This document shows positions 37,721-50,796 of a stretch of 64,000 nucleotides of DNA, piece after piece. Numbering within the stretch: position 1 is the first letter of the stretch; every line of letters begins with the position of its first letter. The notes beneath the pieces are model-generated. The model ran no database searches, had not been told where the DNA came from, and was given only the letters and a program-made list of their open reading frames with translations. Source of the DNA: Portunus trituberculatus (Eukaryota > Arthropoda > Malacostraca > Decapoda > Portunidae); assembly GCF_017591435.1 (NCBI RefSeq), contig NC_059301.1, positions 37,167,946 through 37,231,945 on the forward strand, read 5' to 3'. The translations under genes were made by a program, and so were the position numbers.

Positions 37721-38640
37721 ATGGCGGCCGTGAACTCGAAAGAGGAATCAGACTTCACAGGGTTTCAAGGAATAATGGAGAAGAGCGCTTATGTGAAGAA
37801 AATTCTGGAGTTAGAAGGTAAAATTGAAAAACTGTTTGAAAAGTATGAGGGCCTGGAAACGAGTTATGACAATGTAAGAAAGACTGTGCCGATATGAAGA
37901 AGGAAAATGCAGCACTGAAAGAGGAAGTTAAGCTAATTAAAGTGAATTGCGAAAAATGTGGAGAATCTCTAGGAAAAGTGATGGAGAAGCAGGCTGAATG
38001 GAAAAAAGTCAGGAAGTGGAAAGAAAGGAGGTAAATTACAAAGTTGCAAGTCTGGAAAAGGAAATCAAAGAGTCAGGGAGAAAACTTTGGGCCTTGCTGA
38101 AATTATAGATCAACAGATCATAGAAGAGAAGATAGCTGAGAAAGTGGTGAAGGTTATTAAGTCAAATGAGACATTGGTGAGGGAAACTGTAGACAAAAAG
38201 AGATGTGTGGTGATATTTGGTGTGGAGGAGGATAAGACACCGAGTAAAATGGAGAGAGAAAAACATAAAAAGGTGATAAATAATATCATTAATGTGGTGC
38301 AAGAGGAGGAAAAGACCTAGTACAAGAAATAGAGGACTTCCATAGAATTGGAAAGTTCACAAGAGAAGGTATGAGGCCAATAAGAATCAAACTTAAGTCA
38401 CAAAAGGATGTAGATGAATTGGTGGAGAAGTCATGGAGGCTAGCCCAGCAGGAAACAACAAGGAAGATTTGGTTGAGAAGAGATCTCGGTGAAAAGGAAA
38501 GAGAAATGTTAAATGAGTTGAGAAAGGAGGCTTTGAAAAAAATGAAGAGAGGACAGAAGAGGAGAAGAAAGAGTTTTTCTGGAGAATCTTGGATATGAGA
38601 CTGAGGAAGTGGTTCATAACCCAGAAAAGTACAGCAAGAA
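37721..38640 (+). pseudogene. CR1-like LINE ORF1 (coiled coil plus RRM-like), copy 2
   Basis: From ATG 37721: MAAVNSKEESDFTGFQGIM, then a predicted coiled coil (KKILELEGKIEKLFEKYEGL; MKKENAALKEEVKLIK; SLEKEIKESGRKLWAL) and a CxxC-like CEKCGES. An RRM-like fold follows (DKKRCVVIFGVEEDK; DFHRIGKFTREGMRPIRI; KDVDELVEKSWRLAQQE). It ends in a basic helix (LGEKEREMLNELRKEALK; FFWRILDMRLRKWFI). The layout (coiled coil, RRM, C-terminal domain) resembles the RNA chaperone ORF1 of many LINEs. Frameshifts at about 37890, 38010 and 38315 break it. The endonuclease start lies within about 50 bp, so ORF1 and ORF2 nearly overlap. Confidence 0.8.
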
Positions 38641-41521
38641 AGGACTAAAGAAACTTACATATGAGCGAAATGTAATGTATTCCAACATAAATGGAGTGAT
38701 ATCGGGATTTTAGAACTCAACGATTACTTGAGGGACAAGAACCCAGATATTGTGGGTCTTACTGAAACAAAACTGAGAGAGGAGAAGACCTGATGAAGGT
38801 TGGAGAAGGAAATATAACGTTTGGAAAAGAAATAGAGTAGGTAAGATGGGAGGAGGAGTGATGTTGCTGGTTAAAAAGATATAAAGGTGGATCAAGTGAA
38901 AAAGGTATGGGAAAGGCAGAAGTGCTAAAGATCAGAGCAGAAACTAATGAAGGAAAAAGAGGCACTACATAGTGGTGTACGTACCACCTAAGACAAATGC
39001 ATGGTCAGTACAGGAATATGAAGAAATGATAAGTGATACAGGAACATGTCTGGAAGAAATGTTGGGTGGCTGTGAACGAACTATAATGATGGGAGATTTT
39101 AATTGTAAAGAGGTGTGTTGGGAGGACTGGTCAATGGAAGGATCAGAGACAACATGGGAAATACACTATTGACACTGGCAATGGAAAATGTGTTAACTCA
39201 GTGGGTCAAAGAAGATACTAGGTTTGGAGGAGAGGGAGCATCGTCAAGACTGGACTTGGTCTTTAGTACAGAGCCAATGGTCATTGAGGAGATGAGGGTG
39301 GAGTGCCCTTTAGCAAAGAGTGATCATGCAGTTTTGGAGTTCAAGGTGATAGACGAAGAGAAATCTAGAAGAAATGAAGAATATAAAGTGGGAAGATGGA
39401 ATTATGCCAAGACAGATTTTGGAAACCTAAAGAAATTCTTTCAAGAGACAAATTGGATGAAATTCAAGAGTGCTAAGGAGCAAATGAAAAGTGGAAGGAA
39501 TTTATAAAAATATACAAAGAAGGTGAGAAAAATTTGTACCAATAAGACAACATAGAGAAGTTGGAAAGCAGGACTGGTTTAACGATAGATGTGAAAAGGC
39601 TAGAACAAGAAAAGAGGATGCATGGAAGAGGTGGAGAAGGAAAAGACGGATTAAGCAGTGGGAAAGTTACAAAAGAGCAAGAAATGAATATGTGTTGATT
39701 AGAAGAGAAGAAAGAAAGAAACAAGAAAAGGATATAATTGATAAATGTAAAGACCAACCAAGGCTTTTTTACAGACATGTGAACAACAACATCAAAAATA
39801 GAGAAAGTATTGAAAGTTTAGAAGTAAATGGAGTATACAGTGAAGATCCCAGGGAAATGGCAGAGGCTATGAATGGATGCTTTCGGAAGGTATTCACAAA
39901 GGAGACTGCTTTTGACAAACCACTGGTAATGGAACAGAAAGGGATTATGAAGGAGTTTCAAGTAACGGTGGAGGAGATCAAGAACATGATGGGGAGTTTA
40001 GAAGTGAGAAAAGCTGTGGGACCTGATGGGGTATCAGGATGGATTTTAAGAGAATGCAGGGAGCAATTGGCAGAAAAAGTTTGTGAAGTAATTGATGCCT
40101 CATTAAGGGAAGGCGTAGTGCCCCAAGACTGGAAAAGAGCTAACATTGTCCCAATCTATAAATCAGGTAACAAGAGAGACCCATTGAACTATAGACCAGT
40201 GTCACTTACAAGTGTGGTAGCTAAGATGTGTGAGAGGGTGGTGAAGAATAGATGGACAGACTTCTTGGAGAAAAATGACATACTTTGTGAGTGTCAATTT
40301 GGTTTTAGGAAAGGGCGTTCATGCACGACAAACCTGATATGTTACTATTCGAGGGTGATAGATGTAATACAGGAAAGAGATGGTTGGGCTGATGGAATAT
40401 ATCTGGATTTAAAAAAGGCCTTTGATAAGGTACCACACCAGAGACTGATCTGGAAACTTGAAATGGTAGGAGGAGTGCATGGCAGTTTACTAAAATGGAT
40501 GGAAGACTTTTGGTAGGAAGAGAAATGAGAACAATAATTAAGGACAGACCATCAGAATGGGGATTGGTGGAGAGTGGAGTTCCACAGGGATCAGTGTTGG
40601 CACCAGTAATGTTCGCAGTCTACATAAATGACATGGTGGATGGGGTGTCCAGTTATGTGAGCCTATTTGCAGACGATGCAAAATTGTTACGAAAAGTGAG
40701 ATGTGACAAAGATTGCGAACTACTCCAGGAAGACTTGGACAGAATATGGAAATGGAGCTGTACATGGCAAATGGAGTTCAACACGACAAAATGCAAGAAA
40801 ATAGAGTTTGGCAAGAGTGAAAGAAGAATCAGGAGTATGTACAAGATAGGAAATGAAGACATAAAACCAGTCATGAAGAAAAAGACCTTGGGGTGACAAT
40901 TACCAATGACCTATCGCCAGAGAGACATATAAACAAAATAATTGGAGAAGTATTGAACTTATTGAGGAACATAAGAGTGGCGTTCGTATATCTAGATGAA
41001 GAAATGATGAAGAAAATAATTACTGCAATGATAAGACCGAGGCTTGAATATGCAACAATACAGTGGGCTCGAACTTAAAGAAACACATAAGGAAACTAGA
41101 GAAAGTACAGAGGGCTGCAACGAAAATGGTGCCTGACTTAAGAGATTTGACTTATGAAGACAGACTGAAAAGAATGCAACTTCCAACCCTGGAAAACAGA
41201 AGAGAAAGGGGAGACCTGATAGCAATATACAGAGTGATGATTGGCATGGAAAAATGGATAGGGAAGATCTGTGTATGTGGAATGGAAGAATGTCGAGAGG
41301 GCATGGGAAAAACTAAAATGGCCACTTATAGGAGAGATGTGAAAAATATAGCTTCCCTCATAGAAGGGTGGAAGCATGGAATAGTTTAGACGTGGAAGTG
41401 GTCAACGCAAGGAATATTCATGATTTTAAGAAAAAGCTGGACATTAATAGATATGGAGACGGGACAACACGAGCATAGCTCTTTTCCCGTATGTTACAAT
41501 TAGGTAAATACAATTAGGTAA

Positions 41522-41552
<31 letters not shown>
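38641..41552 (+). pseudogene. CR1-like LINE ORF2 (endonuclease + RT), copy 2, to (CA)n tail
   Basis: Endonuclease: YERNVMYSNINGVISG, IVGLTETKLREE (Glu), VVYVPPKTNAWS, TIMMGDFNCKEVCWED (GDFN), SRLDLVFSTEPM and LAKSDHAVLEFKV (SDH). RT: KDQPRLFYRHVNNNIK, VRKAVGPDGVSGWILRECRE, DPLNYRPVSLTSVVAKMCER, CQFGFRKGRSCTTNLICYY, DGIYLDLKKAFDKVPHQRL (motif A), ESGVPQGSVLAPVMFAVYIN (B) and VSLFADDAKLLRKVRC (C, about 40670). C-terminal: MIRPRLEYATIQW, TLENRRERGDLIAIY and KKLDINRYGDGTTRA-stop. Indels occur at about 38711, 38792, 40513, 40876 and 41067. The 3' end is two AATTAGGTAAATAC units then (AC)n, 41525-41552. With its leader and ORF1 this is the nearest to a full-length CR1 here (about 4 kb). Confidence 0.92.
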
Positions 41553-41554
<2 letters not shown>

Positions 41555-43310
41555 GGAGAGAACGGGATAGTGTAAGACCCAAAAAGTATGGCAGAACTAT
41601 TAAATAATAAATTCCAGGAGGTCTTTACCAAGGAATCCAAATTCGAAAGGCCACAGGGTAATAGAGAGACTGTCTATATGAAAGAGATTAAAGTAACCAA
41701 GCTTGAAATAAAAGAGTTAATGAAGGAACTGGATGAAGAGAAGGCAATGGGACCGGATGAAGTCTCAGGCAGAATACTGAAAGAATGTAGGGAAGAACTA
41801 GCAAGTCCTATATACAACATCATAAAATGCTCAATAGAAAATGGAACAGTACCAGTAGAATGGAAAAGAGCTGAGGTGGTTCCCATATATAAGAGTGGAA
41901 GGAAAGAAGAACCTTTAAATTACAGACCGGTATCACTAACTAGTGTAATATGCAAGATGTGTGAAAGAATAATAAAGAAACAATGGATCGAGTTCCTTGA
42001 AGACAACAAATTAATATCAAATAGCCAATTTGGTTTTAGAAAAAGATGGTCGTGTGTAACTAATTTATTGAGTTTCTATTCTAGAATAGTTGATAGAGTA
42101 CAAGAGAGAGAGGGATGGGTTGACTGTATCTATTTGGATTTAAAAAAGGCGTTTGACCAAGTGCCACATGCAAGATTACTATGGAAGTTAGAGGAGAAGG
42201 GTGGCTTGAAAGGAAGCACATTGAGATGGATAGAAAATTATTTGAGGGGGAGAGAAATAAGGACAGTAGTTAAAGATATGAAGTCCAAGTGGAGAGCAGT
42301 TAAAAGCGGAGTGCCACAGGGGTCAGTATTGGCACCAATACTTTTCCTCATTTATATTAACGACATGCAGGAAGGAGTGAACAGCTACTTAAATCTGTTT
42401 GCAGATGATACGAAACTGTGCAGAGTTATAAAGCAAAAGGAGGATTGTGAAATACTGCAAGAAGACCTTAATAAGATTTGGGAATGGAGTAAGAAGTGGG
42501 AAATGGAATTCAATGTGAACAAAAGCCATGTCATGGAAATGGGAAAGAGTGAAAGACGACCTGTGGGAATCTATAAGATGGGAGATGGAGTAGAACTAGA
42601 GAAAGTAAAAAAGGAAAAGGACTTAGGAGTGACGATGGAAGAAAACAATCAACCGATAAGCCATATTGATAAAAATTTTTAAACATATAATTTGCTAAGG
42701 AATATTGGAGTAGCATTTCACTACATGGACAAAGAAATGATGAAGAAATTGATAAGTACTATAATAAGACCCAGACTGGAATAAGCAGGAGTAGTGTGGA
42801 CCCCTCATAAAAAGAAACACATAAGAAAGTTGGAGAGACTACAAAAAATGGCTACAAGAATGGTTCCAGAATTTGAAGGGATGACATATGAGGAGAGACT
42901 AAAGGCTATGGATCTGCCAACCCTGGAACAAAGAAGAGAGAGAGGAGATCTGATATAGGTTTATAAATTGATCAACGGAATGGACCAAGTGGATAATGAA
43001 AAACTGATCCTGGAGAGAGAAATATGACATTTGAAGCACAAGATTGCATAGTAAAAAGCTGAGAAAAGGAAGATGTGTGAGAGATGTTAAAAAATATAGT
43101 TTCCCGCAAAGATGTATTGAGACGTGGAACAGTTTAAATGAAGAAGTAGTGTCTACAACGAGTGTGCATACTTTTAAAGTAAGATTGGATAAGTGTAGAT
43201 ATGGAGACGGGGCCACACGAACATAAAGCCCAGGCCCTGTAAAACTACAACTAGGTAAATACAACTAGGTAAATACACACACACACACACACACACACAA
43301 AACACACACA
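41553..43310 (+). pseudogene. CR1-like LINE copy 3, RT frame intact for 364 codons
   Basis: Starts immediately after the (AC)n tail of copy 2, 5' truncated in the linker. The frame 41588-42682 is uninterrupted through the RT palm: AMGPDEVSGRILKECREEL, PLNYRPVSLTSVICKMCERI, FGFRKRWSCVTNLLSFYSRI, DCIYLDLKKAFDQVPHARLL (A), KSGVPQGSVLAPILFLIYIN (B), LNLFADDTKLCRVIKQKEDC (C, about 42395) and VKKEKDLGVTMEENNQ. Downstream, IGVAFHYMDKEMMKKLI and RPRLE continue in another frame with stops (42783, 42957). Then come FPQRCIETWNSLNEEVVS and RYGDGATRT-stop. The 3' end carries two ACAACTAGGTAAAT units then (AC)n. This is the cleanest CR1 palm here. Confidence 0.92.
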
Positions 43311-43430
43311 TATATTATCACAAACAAATCATGATCCTTTTTATCTTTCTTGTTCTTAGAAAGAGATCCCTCCTCTAAAGTTCATATGGATCTCAGTGAA
43401 CAATGAATTAATTAGAATAAGAACTTCAAT
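43311..43430. other. Unassigned spacer between CR1 copies 3 and 4
   Basis: About 120 bp of AT-rich sequence after the copy 3 tail. No domain is visible. It may be residue of an older insertion. Confidence 0.4.
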
Positions 43431-43493
43431 ATGTTGATAACAACCCATCTATGTGACTTACACTAACATAGATGGGTTGTTATCAAGCATATT
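43431..43493. repeat. Hairpin at the 5' boundary of CR1 copy 4
   Basis: ATATGTTGATAACAACCCAT followed by CTATGT (43431-43456) is the inverted complement of ACATAGATGGGTTGTTATCA plus AGCATAT (43467-43493), with one T/C mismatch. The short loop holds GACTTACACTA. The right arm is endonuclease coding (NIDGLLSSI...), so the left arm is an inverted copy of the element's own 5' end. Confidence 0.85.
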
Positions 43494-46141
43494 GGAAGTT
43501 CGGGATTATTTGAAAGAGAAAAAGCTGCATGTAATGTGCATCGTTGAAACAAAACTGAAAAAAGATATCTATGTCAACTTTAAAGAGGAGGGATATAATA
43601 CCTGGAGGAAGGACAGGAAGGATAAAGGGGAGGAGGAGTGCTAATAATGGTTCGTGATAATATATGTGAGAAGGATGTGCAATATGGTGAGGACAAGGTA
43701 GAAGTAATGAGGGTAATAATCAGAACAGAAGATTTGAAGAAAAGAAAAATTATAGTTACATATGTTCCACCAAAGACTAATACATAGGGATCAGAAAAGC
43801 ATAAAAATATGCAAAGAGAGGTGATAAAGTGCCTAGATAACATGATAAGAAGAGATAGAAGAATACTCTTAGTTGGAGACTTCAACTGTAAAAAACCAAC
43901 TGGAGAGAGATGGAAGTAATGGATAATGCTGGGCAGTGGAGTGAGAAAGTGTTACAATTGACTATAGTTAATACAATGGACCAGTGGATGGAAGAGTCAA
44001 CAAGGTACAGGGGGGAAGATGAACCATCGTTGCTTGACCTAGTTTTCACAAAGAAACCAGAGTCCCCTTCAATCATACAATACCTTAGTCCAATGGGGAA
44101 AAGTGATCATGTGACATTAGAGGTGCAAATGCAGGAGGAAGATGAGATAAGTTACAGAGAGGACTATAAAGGAGAGAGATTAAATTATGCAAGAGCGGAT
44201 TTTGAAAAATTAAGGAGTTATTTTGCTGATATTGAGTGGAGTAATATTATGTGCAGGAAGACTGTACAAGAGAAATATGACATTATTACAGAAATACAAT
44301 GAAGGAGTAAAAAAAGTTTGTTCCTGTTTATAGAATTCAGAAAAAAATACATGTTTGGTACAATGCTAGATGTATAATAGCAAAAAAAGGGATACAGCAT
44401 GGAAGAAACTCTTAAAGCAGGGAAATGACTATAATAATCGGCAGTACAAAGATACTAGAAATGAATATATTAGAGTAAGGAGAGAGGAAGAAAGAAAGTT
44501 TGAGAAGGATGTAGTGGATAAAAGCAAGGATGAACCCAAACTTTTCTACAAGTATATAAACGGCAAAACAAAGAATAAGGAAACAATTGAAAAAATTATT
44601 AAAGAAGGGAAGACATACCAAACAAAGACGGAAATGTGTGAAATAATGAATGAGAGCTTGAAAACGATATTCACTGCAGATGATGATTTCACAGAACCTA
44701 ATAGGACATTGGATTGCCAAGGATTACAGGAGATTGCAGTGCACAAACAGGATATTGGAAGATTACTGGATAAGTTGGAAGTCAGAAAAGCAATGGGGCC
44801 AGATGGTGTATCAGGCTGGGTGTTAAAAGAATGTAAAGAGCAATTACTGGATCCAATTTGGGAAATAATTAAAAGTTCAATAAATGAAGGGAAAGTTCCA
44901 CTAGAGTGGAAGAGAGCCAACATAATACCGATATTTAAAGGAGGAAAGGCAACTGAACCACTAAACTACAGACCAGTGTCACTTATTAGTGTCGTAGGGA
45001 AGTTATGTGTAATACTTATCAAAGAAAAATGGGTTAAATTTCTAGAAGAGGAGCAAGTCATATCGAACAGACAATTTGGGTTCAAGACAGGGCGATCATG
45101 TGTATCAAACTTGTTAAGCTTCTATTGGAGTTATTGCAGGACTTGAAAACAGATATGTATGGGTAGACACAGTATACCTGGACATTAAAAAATCTTTCGA
45201 TAAAGTCCCGCACAGAAGACTTCTTTGGAAACTAGAGTACATAGGAGGACTGCGTGGAACCTTGCTCGAATGGACAAGAGATTATTTGAAGGATAGGGAA
45301 ATGAGAACTGTGATCAGAGAAACATACTCATCCTGGGGTAAAGTGGAGTGCCACAAGGGTCAGTGTTAGCCCCCATTATGTTTCAAGTTTATGTAAACGA
45401 CATTCACATTGGAATAAACAGTTATATAAATTTATTTGCTGATGATGCAAAGTTCCTATGAGTTATCAAAACCAGAGAGGACTGTCTGCTGTTGCAGGAA
45501 GATTTAAACAAGATCTATGAATGGAGCAAGAAGTAGAAATTGGAGTTTAATGCCAAGAAATGTCACATAATGGAACTAGGAAAGAGTAAGAGAAGACCAG
45601 CATGAAACTATTTGATGGGGGAGGAGCAAATAATGAAGACTAAAGAGGAAAAAGATCTTGGAGTGATCATACAGGAAAATCTGAGCCTTGATAAACACAT
45701 AAGCATGATATTTGGACTATTATATAAGATGTTGACTAATATAAGAGTGGCATTTCATTACATGGATAAAGATATGATGAAAAAAATCATCACAAGGATG
45801 ATACGCCCAAGGCTGGAATATGCAGCAGTGGTGTGGTCTCCAAGCTCTAAAAAAGATATAAGAAAATTGGAAAGAATACAGAAGATTGCTACTAAGATGG
45901 TGCCAGAATTAAAGGAATATGAAGAACGACTAAAGGAAATGGGACTGCCAACCTTACAAGATAAAAGAGAACAAGGGGACCTAATAACAATGTATAAGAT
46001 GATAAATGATAGTGTGCATAACTTTAAAGAAAAACTAGATAAATGGAGATATGGTGACAGGACACTATGAGCCCTGCTCGAACCTTGTACAATACAACTA
46101 GATAAGCTAGAAACTAAACTAAAGGCACACACACACACACA
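43457..46141 (+). pseudogene. CR1-like LINE copy 4 (endonuclease + RT, broken)
   Basis: Endonuclease: TYTNIDGLLSSILEVRDYL, MCIVETKLKKD (Glu), KRKIIVTYVPPKTNT-stop, ILLVGDFNCKK (GDFN), LTIVNTMDQWMEESTRYRGE, SLLDLVFTKKPE and MGKSDHVTLEVQMQEED (SDH). RT: KDEPKLFYKYINGKTKN, VRKAMGPDGVSGWVLKECKE, EPLNYRPVSLISVVGKLC, RQFGFKTGRSCVSNLLSFY. A shift near 45130 comes before VDTVYLDIKKSFDKVPHRRL (A). LAPIMFQVYVNDI (B) and INLFADDAKFL (C) follow. C-terminal: MIRPRLEYAAVVWSPSS, KEKLDKWRYGDRTL-stop (46070). ACAACTAGATAAGCTAG then (AC)n at about 46121-46141. The subfamily is the same as the copy at the right window end. Confidence 0.9.
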
Positions 46142-46730
46142 CTTAGAATCACCAAAGTTTCCTTTAGATTAATTTAAATAAGGTTACAAAAAAGTGCAGA
46201 ACTAAAACTTTTGTAGTTCCTTCAAAGGCTAAATGAAAATACACAACTGTATATAGATTAATGTCTTTATTATTGTGTTTCCAACATAAGTAACAGTTAA
46301 TATAAAATATAGAAAAAGAGTTGATATCAATAACAATGGCAAAATTGGAAGGAAGAAATTGTATGGAAAGATATGTATCTTTGATATGGCAGCTAAAATA
46401 CATACACAATATATCTATCCATAGTCTATATGACTGAGTGGAGGAGACTGCAAAATTTTCAAATAATTATTGCTTATCCTGTGCCAATACAAGCATTATT
46501 TATTATAAAACAATGCAAGATTTGAATTAATATCTGAGTTACGGCACATTATCTAAAGGTCATATGGATAACTTAATGATCTAAAAGTATCACATTATAA
46601 TTATAGATTGGACTTCTATTTTATATCAAACTTTAGGAATTATGTATTCATATACATGTGACATAATTATGAGAAATGTTGTGATTAATTTTTCATAAAC
46701 TAGTTGTTGTACAATTTTTTCCCATGAAGC

Positions 46731-46732
<2 letters not shown>

Positions 46733-46825
<93 letters not shown>
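46733..46825. repeat. (AT)n microsatellite
   Basis: About 92 bp of pure AT. Confidence 0.95.
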
Positions 46826-46828
<3 letters not shown>

Positions 46829-47287
46829 TATAAAAGTTATAACCCCATATTTTGTTACAGAAATTAATATATAATCCAGAGCAGTGAGTTAGCTGTGAGA
46901 ATTTTGATTTAGTAAAATTAAAAAGAAAACAAATTTCAAAACTACTTTTCAAGGAACAACAAAAATGCATATATGTATGTGTTATAGATCTGGCATATGA
47001 ATATGCCATTCATTGATAAACAAAAAATAAATAAATAAATAAATAAATAAAAGTAACAAAATAAGACTATAAAGATATCATAGCATCTGTATCATGCTTC
47101 CTATACTTACTTACACTTGCAAGAAGAGGCAAAAGTTCTAAACAGAGCATATATAAGGCATGATATTTGCATGTGACATTTCTCTGGTACAATGGCACCA
47201 TTACTAGTTTATAGTTCATGATTTTGGCACAAATAATATATGAAAAATGTAATTATATGAATAAAAATTATAATTACTTTTTAAATA

Positions 47288-47602
<315 letters not shown>

Positions 47603-48632
47603 TTATGAATGGCTAAAAATTCCCAGTAACAATCTAACACCTAGAGAAGGTGAAGAGTGTTGGAAAGTTGTTTTGATACATTTACTGAAGAGTGATCTAC
47701 AATTGCATAGCAAAATTTGGTAGAGCACACAAATTATACAATGTACTTAGCATAAATATCAAAATTTATGGATCATTACAAAAGCACTATATCTCCACCA
47801 ATATTTGTTGTTGAATATATTTCTTACACAATTTGGAAATACATATTTCCTATATGTAATGTGTATTTTAAAAGAAAAGTTAATAATCTATCTAATTTCA
47901 TTCATTAGAAATACCTGATTACTAGTATATATCACAAAAAGTTCATTATCTTACATAATTTCTAAATTAAGTAGCCTCTACATTTGAATTATACATATAA
48001 TACAATATGAAGAAAAGCAGACTTGTACAATTGCATACTAATCTGGTAATCAAATATAACTGAACATACAAAATGAGATATATGTTTATAGACCCATGTC
48101 ATGTATATATGTTATTCCCTTACTATTTTACATCAAACTGTATGGAATGATGAAAGTATGAAATTTAAAAACATGATATGCATGATACTAGAATTTATAA
48201 GCAACTTCCAGGAGAAACTTGTTTACATTATCTTTTAAAATTATAGTTTATAAATTGTTACATAATTACAGGACATATCAACCTCATAAATGTAGCTCAA
48301 ACAAAAGTTTTAAGAAAGGAAATATCATAATCTATTTGATTATGTCTCATAAACCCATATCAATGAGTTCTTATTAATATTAAGTAAAAAAAAAGATGTT
48401 TGTGAGAGAACCCACAAGTTTTCATATATTTGCATACTTAATCCTGACAATATTTCAGTGCCATTTTTCTTAACATTATCTTCCTTTAAGCATGTTAATT
48501 GTTGCAGTTTTGACAAAAAAGCAACACATTCTTCTCTCAGGAGATAATAAAAAGAGTCTTACACCTGTGCAATATTAAACTATTAAGAAGTTTTGCATTT
48601 ACTTCTAAGCTACTGAAGCATTTATGTGGCAT

Positions 48633-48634
<2 letters not shown>

Positions 48635-48692
<58 letters not shown>
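48635..48692. repeat. (TG)n, tail of the minus-strand SINE
   Basis: About 58 bp of TG, i.e. (CA)n on the minus strand, directly joined to the SINE 3' end. Confidence 0.95.
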
Positions 48693-48696
<4 letters not shown>

Positions 48697-48983
48697 TCAC
48701 CACCACCCTCACCATGGTTGCCTGCTGGTCACCCAGCCAGCCTTCCCCATTACGGAGCGAGCTCAGAGCTCATAGACTGATCTGCGGGTAGGACTGAGAC
48801 CACAACACACTCCACACCCCAGGAAAGTGAGGCCACAACCCCTCAAGTTACATCCCGTACCTATTTATTGCTAGGTGAACAGGGGCTACATATTAAGAGG
48901 GTTGCCCATTTGCCGCTTTCCGGGACTCGAACCGGGACCCTCTCAGTTGTGAGCCGAGTGTGCTAACCACTATACTACGCAGT
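48693..48983 (-). mobile_element. tRNA-derived SINE (family A), minus strand
   Basis: Reads, in reverse complement, head with GTAGTATAGTGGTTAGCAC and B box GGTTCGAGTCCC, then the same body as the copy at 12920 (AGCAATAAATAGGTACGGG; GGTCTCAGTCCTACCCG; GAGCTCTGAGCTCGCTCCG), ending GGTGGTGAATTACACACA. The tRNA head abuts the (TG)n at 48993-49012, which is the tail of the neighbouring CR1 copy. Confidence 0.9.
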
Positions 48984-48992
48984 GTGTATAAA

Positions 48993-49552
48993 ATGTGTGT
49001 GTGTGTGTGTGTATTTACCTAGTTGTATTTACCTAGTTGTAGTTTTACAGGGCCTAGGCTTTACGCTTGTGTGGCCCTGTTTCCATATCTACACTTATCC
49101 AATTTTTCTTTAAAACTATGCACACTCATTGCTGACACCACTTCTTCACTCAAACTGTTCCACATCTCAACACATCTTTGCGGGAAACTATATTTTTTAA
49201 CAACTCTCAGACATCTTCCCTTCCTCAGCTTTTTACCATGCGATCTTGTGCTTCGAATGTCATATTCTTCTCCCAGGATCAGTTTCTCATTATCCACTTG
49301 ATTCATTCCATTAATCAATTTATAAACTTGTATCACATCCCCTCTCTTCCTTCTCTCCTCCAGGGTTGGTAGATCCCTAGCCTTTAGTCTCTCCTCATAT
49401 GTCATGCCTTCAAATGCTGGAACCATTCTTGTAGCCATTTTTTGTAGTCTCTCCAGCTTCCTTATGTGTTTCTTTTTATGGGGGTCCACACTACTCCTGC
49501 ATATTCCAATCTGGGTCTTATTATAGTACTTATCAATTTCTTCACCATTTCT
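48993..49552 (-). pseudogene. CR1-like LINE, minus copy M1 (C-terminal ~0.5 kb)
   Basis: The minus frame begins at the (CA)n at 49553 and reads KKKHIRKLERLQKMATRMVP, FEGMTYEERLKARDLPTLEE, RSHGKKLRKGRCLRVVKKYS, FPQRCVEMWNSLSEEVVSAM, FKEKLDKCRYGNRATQA-stop (49061). These are the C-terminal blocks of CR1/L2 ORF2. Two AACTAGGTAAATAC units and (CA)n (49012-48993) close the 3' end. The copy is 5' truncated exactly at a CA tract. The RPRLEYA region is damaged (IGICRSSVDPH). Confidence 0.9.
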
Positions 49553-50523
49553 TTGTGTGTGTGTGTGTGTATTCACCTAGTTGTATTCACCTAGTTGTAA
49601 TTTTACAGGGCCTGGGTATCATACTCGTGTGGCCCCGTCTCCATATCTACACACATCCAACTTTCCTTTAAAACTATGCACACTCCTCGCTGACACCACC
49701 TCCTCACTCAAACCATTCCACACCTCCACACATCTTTGTGGGAAACTATATTTCTTCACATCCTTCAAGCATATTCCCTTGGCTATCTTTTTACTATGCG
49801 ATCTTGTAGTTCTATTTAAGTTTTCCTCTCTCAACATCATTTGCTCATTATCCACTTCATCCAGTCCATTCAACAGTTTATAAACCTGTATTAAATCTCC
49901 TCTTTCTCTTTGTTCCAAGGTAGGCAAATTCATTTCTTTTAATCTCTCCTCATAGGTCATTTCTGCCAATTCCGGAACCATTTTTGTTGCCATTCTCTGC
50001 AATCTCTCCAACTTCCTTATATGCTTCTTTTTATAAGGGGACCAAACCACTCCAGCATATTCCAATCTTGGTCTAATTACCGTACTAATTAATTTCTTCA
50101 TCATATCTTTATCCATATAATGGAAAGCTAATCCAATATTTTTATCAAATTATACGTTCTCCAAACATCTTATCAATATGAGCCTCAAACTGCCCATGGT
50201 CTTGTATTATCACTCCCAAATCCTTTTCCTTTTCCACCTTTTTCAACACTACTTCTTCACCCATCTTATATGACCCTCTTGGCCGTCTTCCACTCTTCCC
50301 CATCTCCATCACATGACTTTTGCTCAGAGTAAATTCCATTTGCCACCTCTTGCTCCACTCCCAAATCTTATCCAGGTCTGCCTGTAAAATTTCACAATCT
50401 TCTTCACTCTTCACACACCTACACAACTTCGCATCATCCGCAAACAAATTAATATAACTGTTTACTCCCTCTGGCATGTCATTAATATTTACAAGGAAAA
50501 GTATTGGTGCCAGCACTGAGCCT
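49553..50523 (-). pseudogene. CR1-like LINE, minus copy M2 (from RT motif B to 3' end)
   Basis: The minus frame starts right after (CA)n with QGSVLAPILFLVNINDMPEG, then INLFADDAKLCRCVKSEEDC (F-A-D-D, about 50430), DKIWEWSKRWQMEFTLSKSH, VEKEKDLGVIIQDHG. After a shift near 50145 it continues HYMDKDMMKKLISTVIRPRL, GVVWSPYKKKHIRKLERL, TLEQRERGDLIQVYKLLNG and FPQRCVEVWNGLSEEVVSAR, ending RYGDGATRV-stop (49619). The 3' end has two ACAACTAGGTGAATAC units and (CA)n at 49571-49553. The truncation point splits the GVPQGSVL motif at a CA-rich place. Confidence 0.9.
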
Positions 50524-50796
50524 TGTGTGTGTGTGTGTGTGTGTGTAAATCTCACCTTGGTCGTCTGCTGGTCACCCAACCAGTCTTCCCCATTACGGAG
50601 CGAGCTCAGAGCTCATAGACCAATCTTCGGGTAAGACTGAGACCACAACACACTCCACACACCGAGAAAGCGAGGCCACAACCCCTCGAGTTACATCCCG
50701 TACCTATTTACTGCTAGGTGAACAGGGGCCACACATTAAGAAGCTTGGCCATTTGCCTTGCCGCACCGGGACTCGAACCCGGGCCTCTCGATTGTG
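50524..50796 (-). mobile_element. tRNA-derived SINE (family A), minus strand, truncated in the tRNA head
   Basis: Body and 3' end match the family (GAGCTCTGAGCTCGCTCCG; GGTCTCAGTCTTACCCG; AGCAGTAAATAGGTACGGG; ending GGTGAGATTTACACACAC). The head begins only at the anticodon arm (ACAATCGAGAGGCCCGGGTT, B box present) and is replaced upstream by (CA)n at 50817-50794. The A box is absent. Its own (CA)n tail is 50546-50524. Confidence 0.9.
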
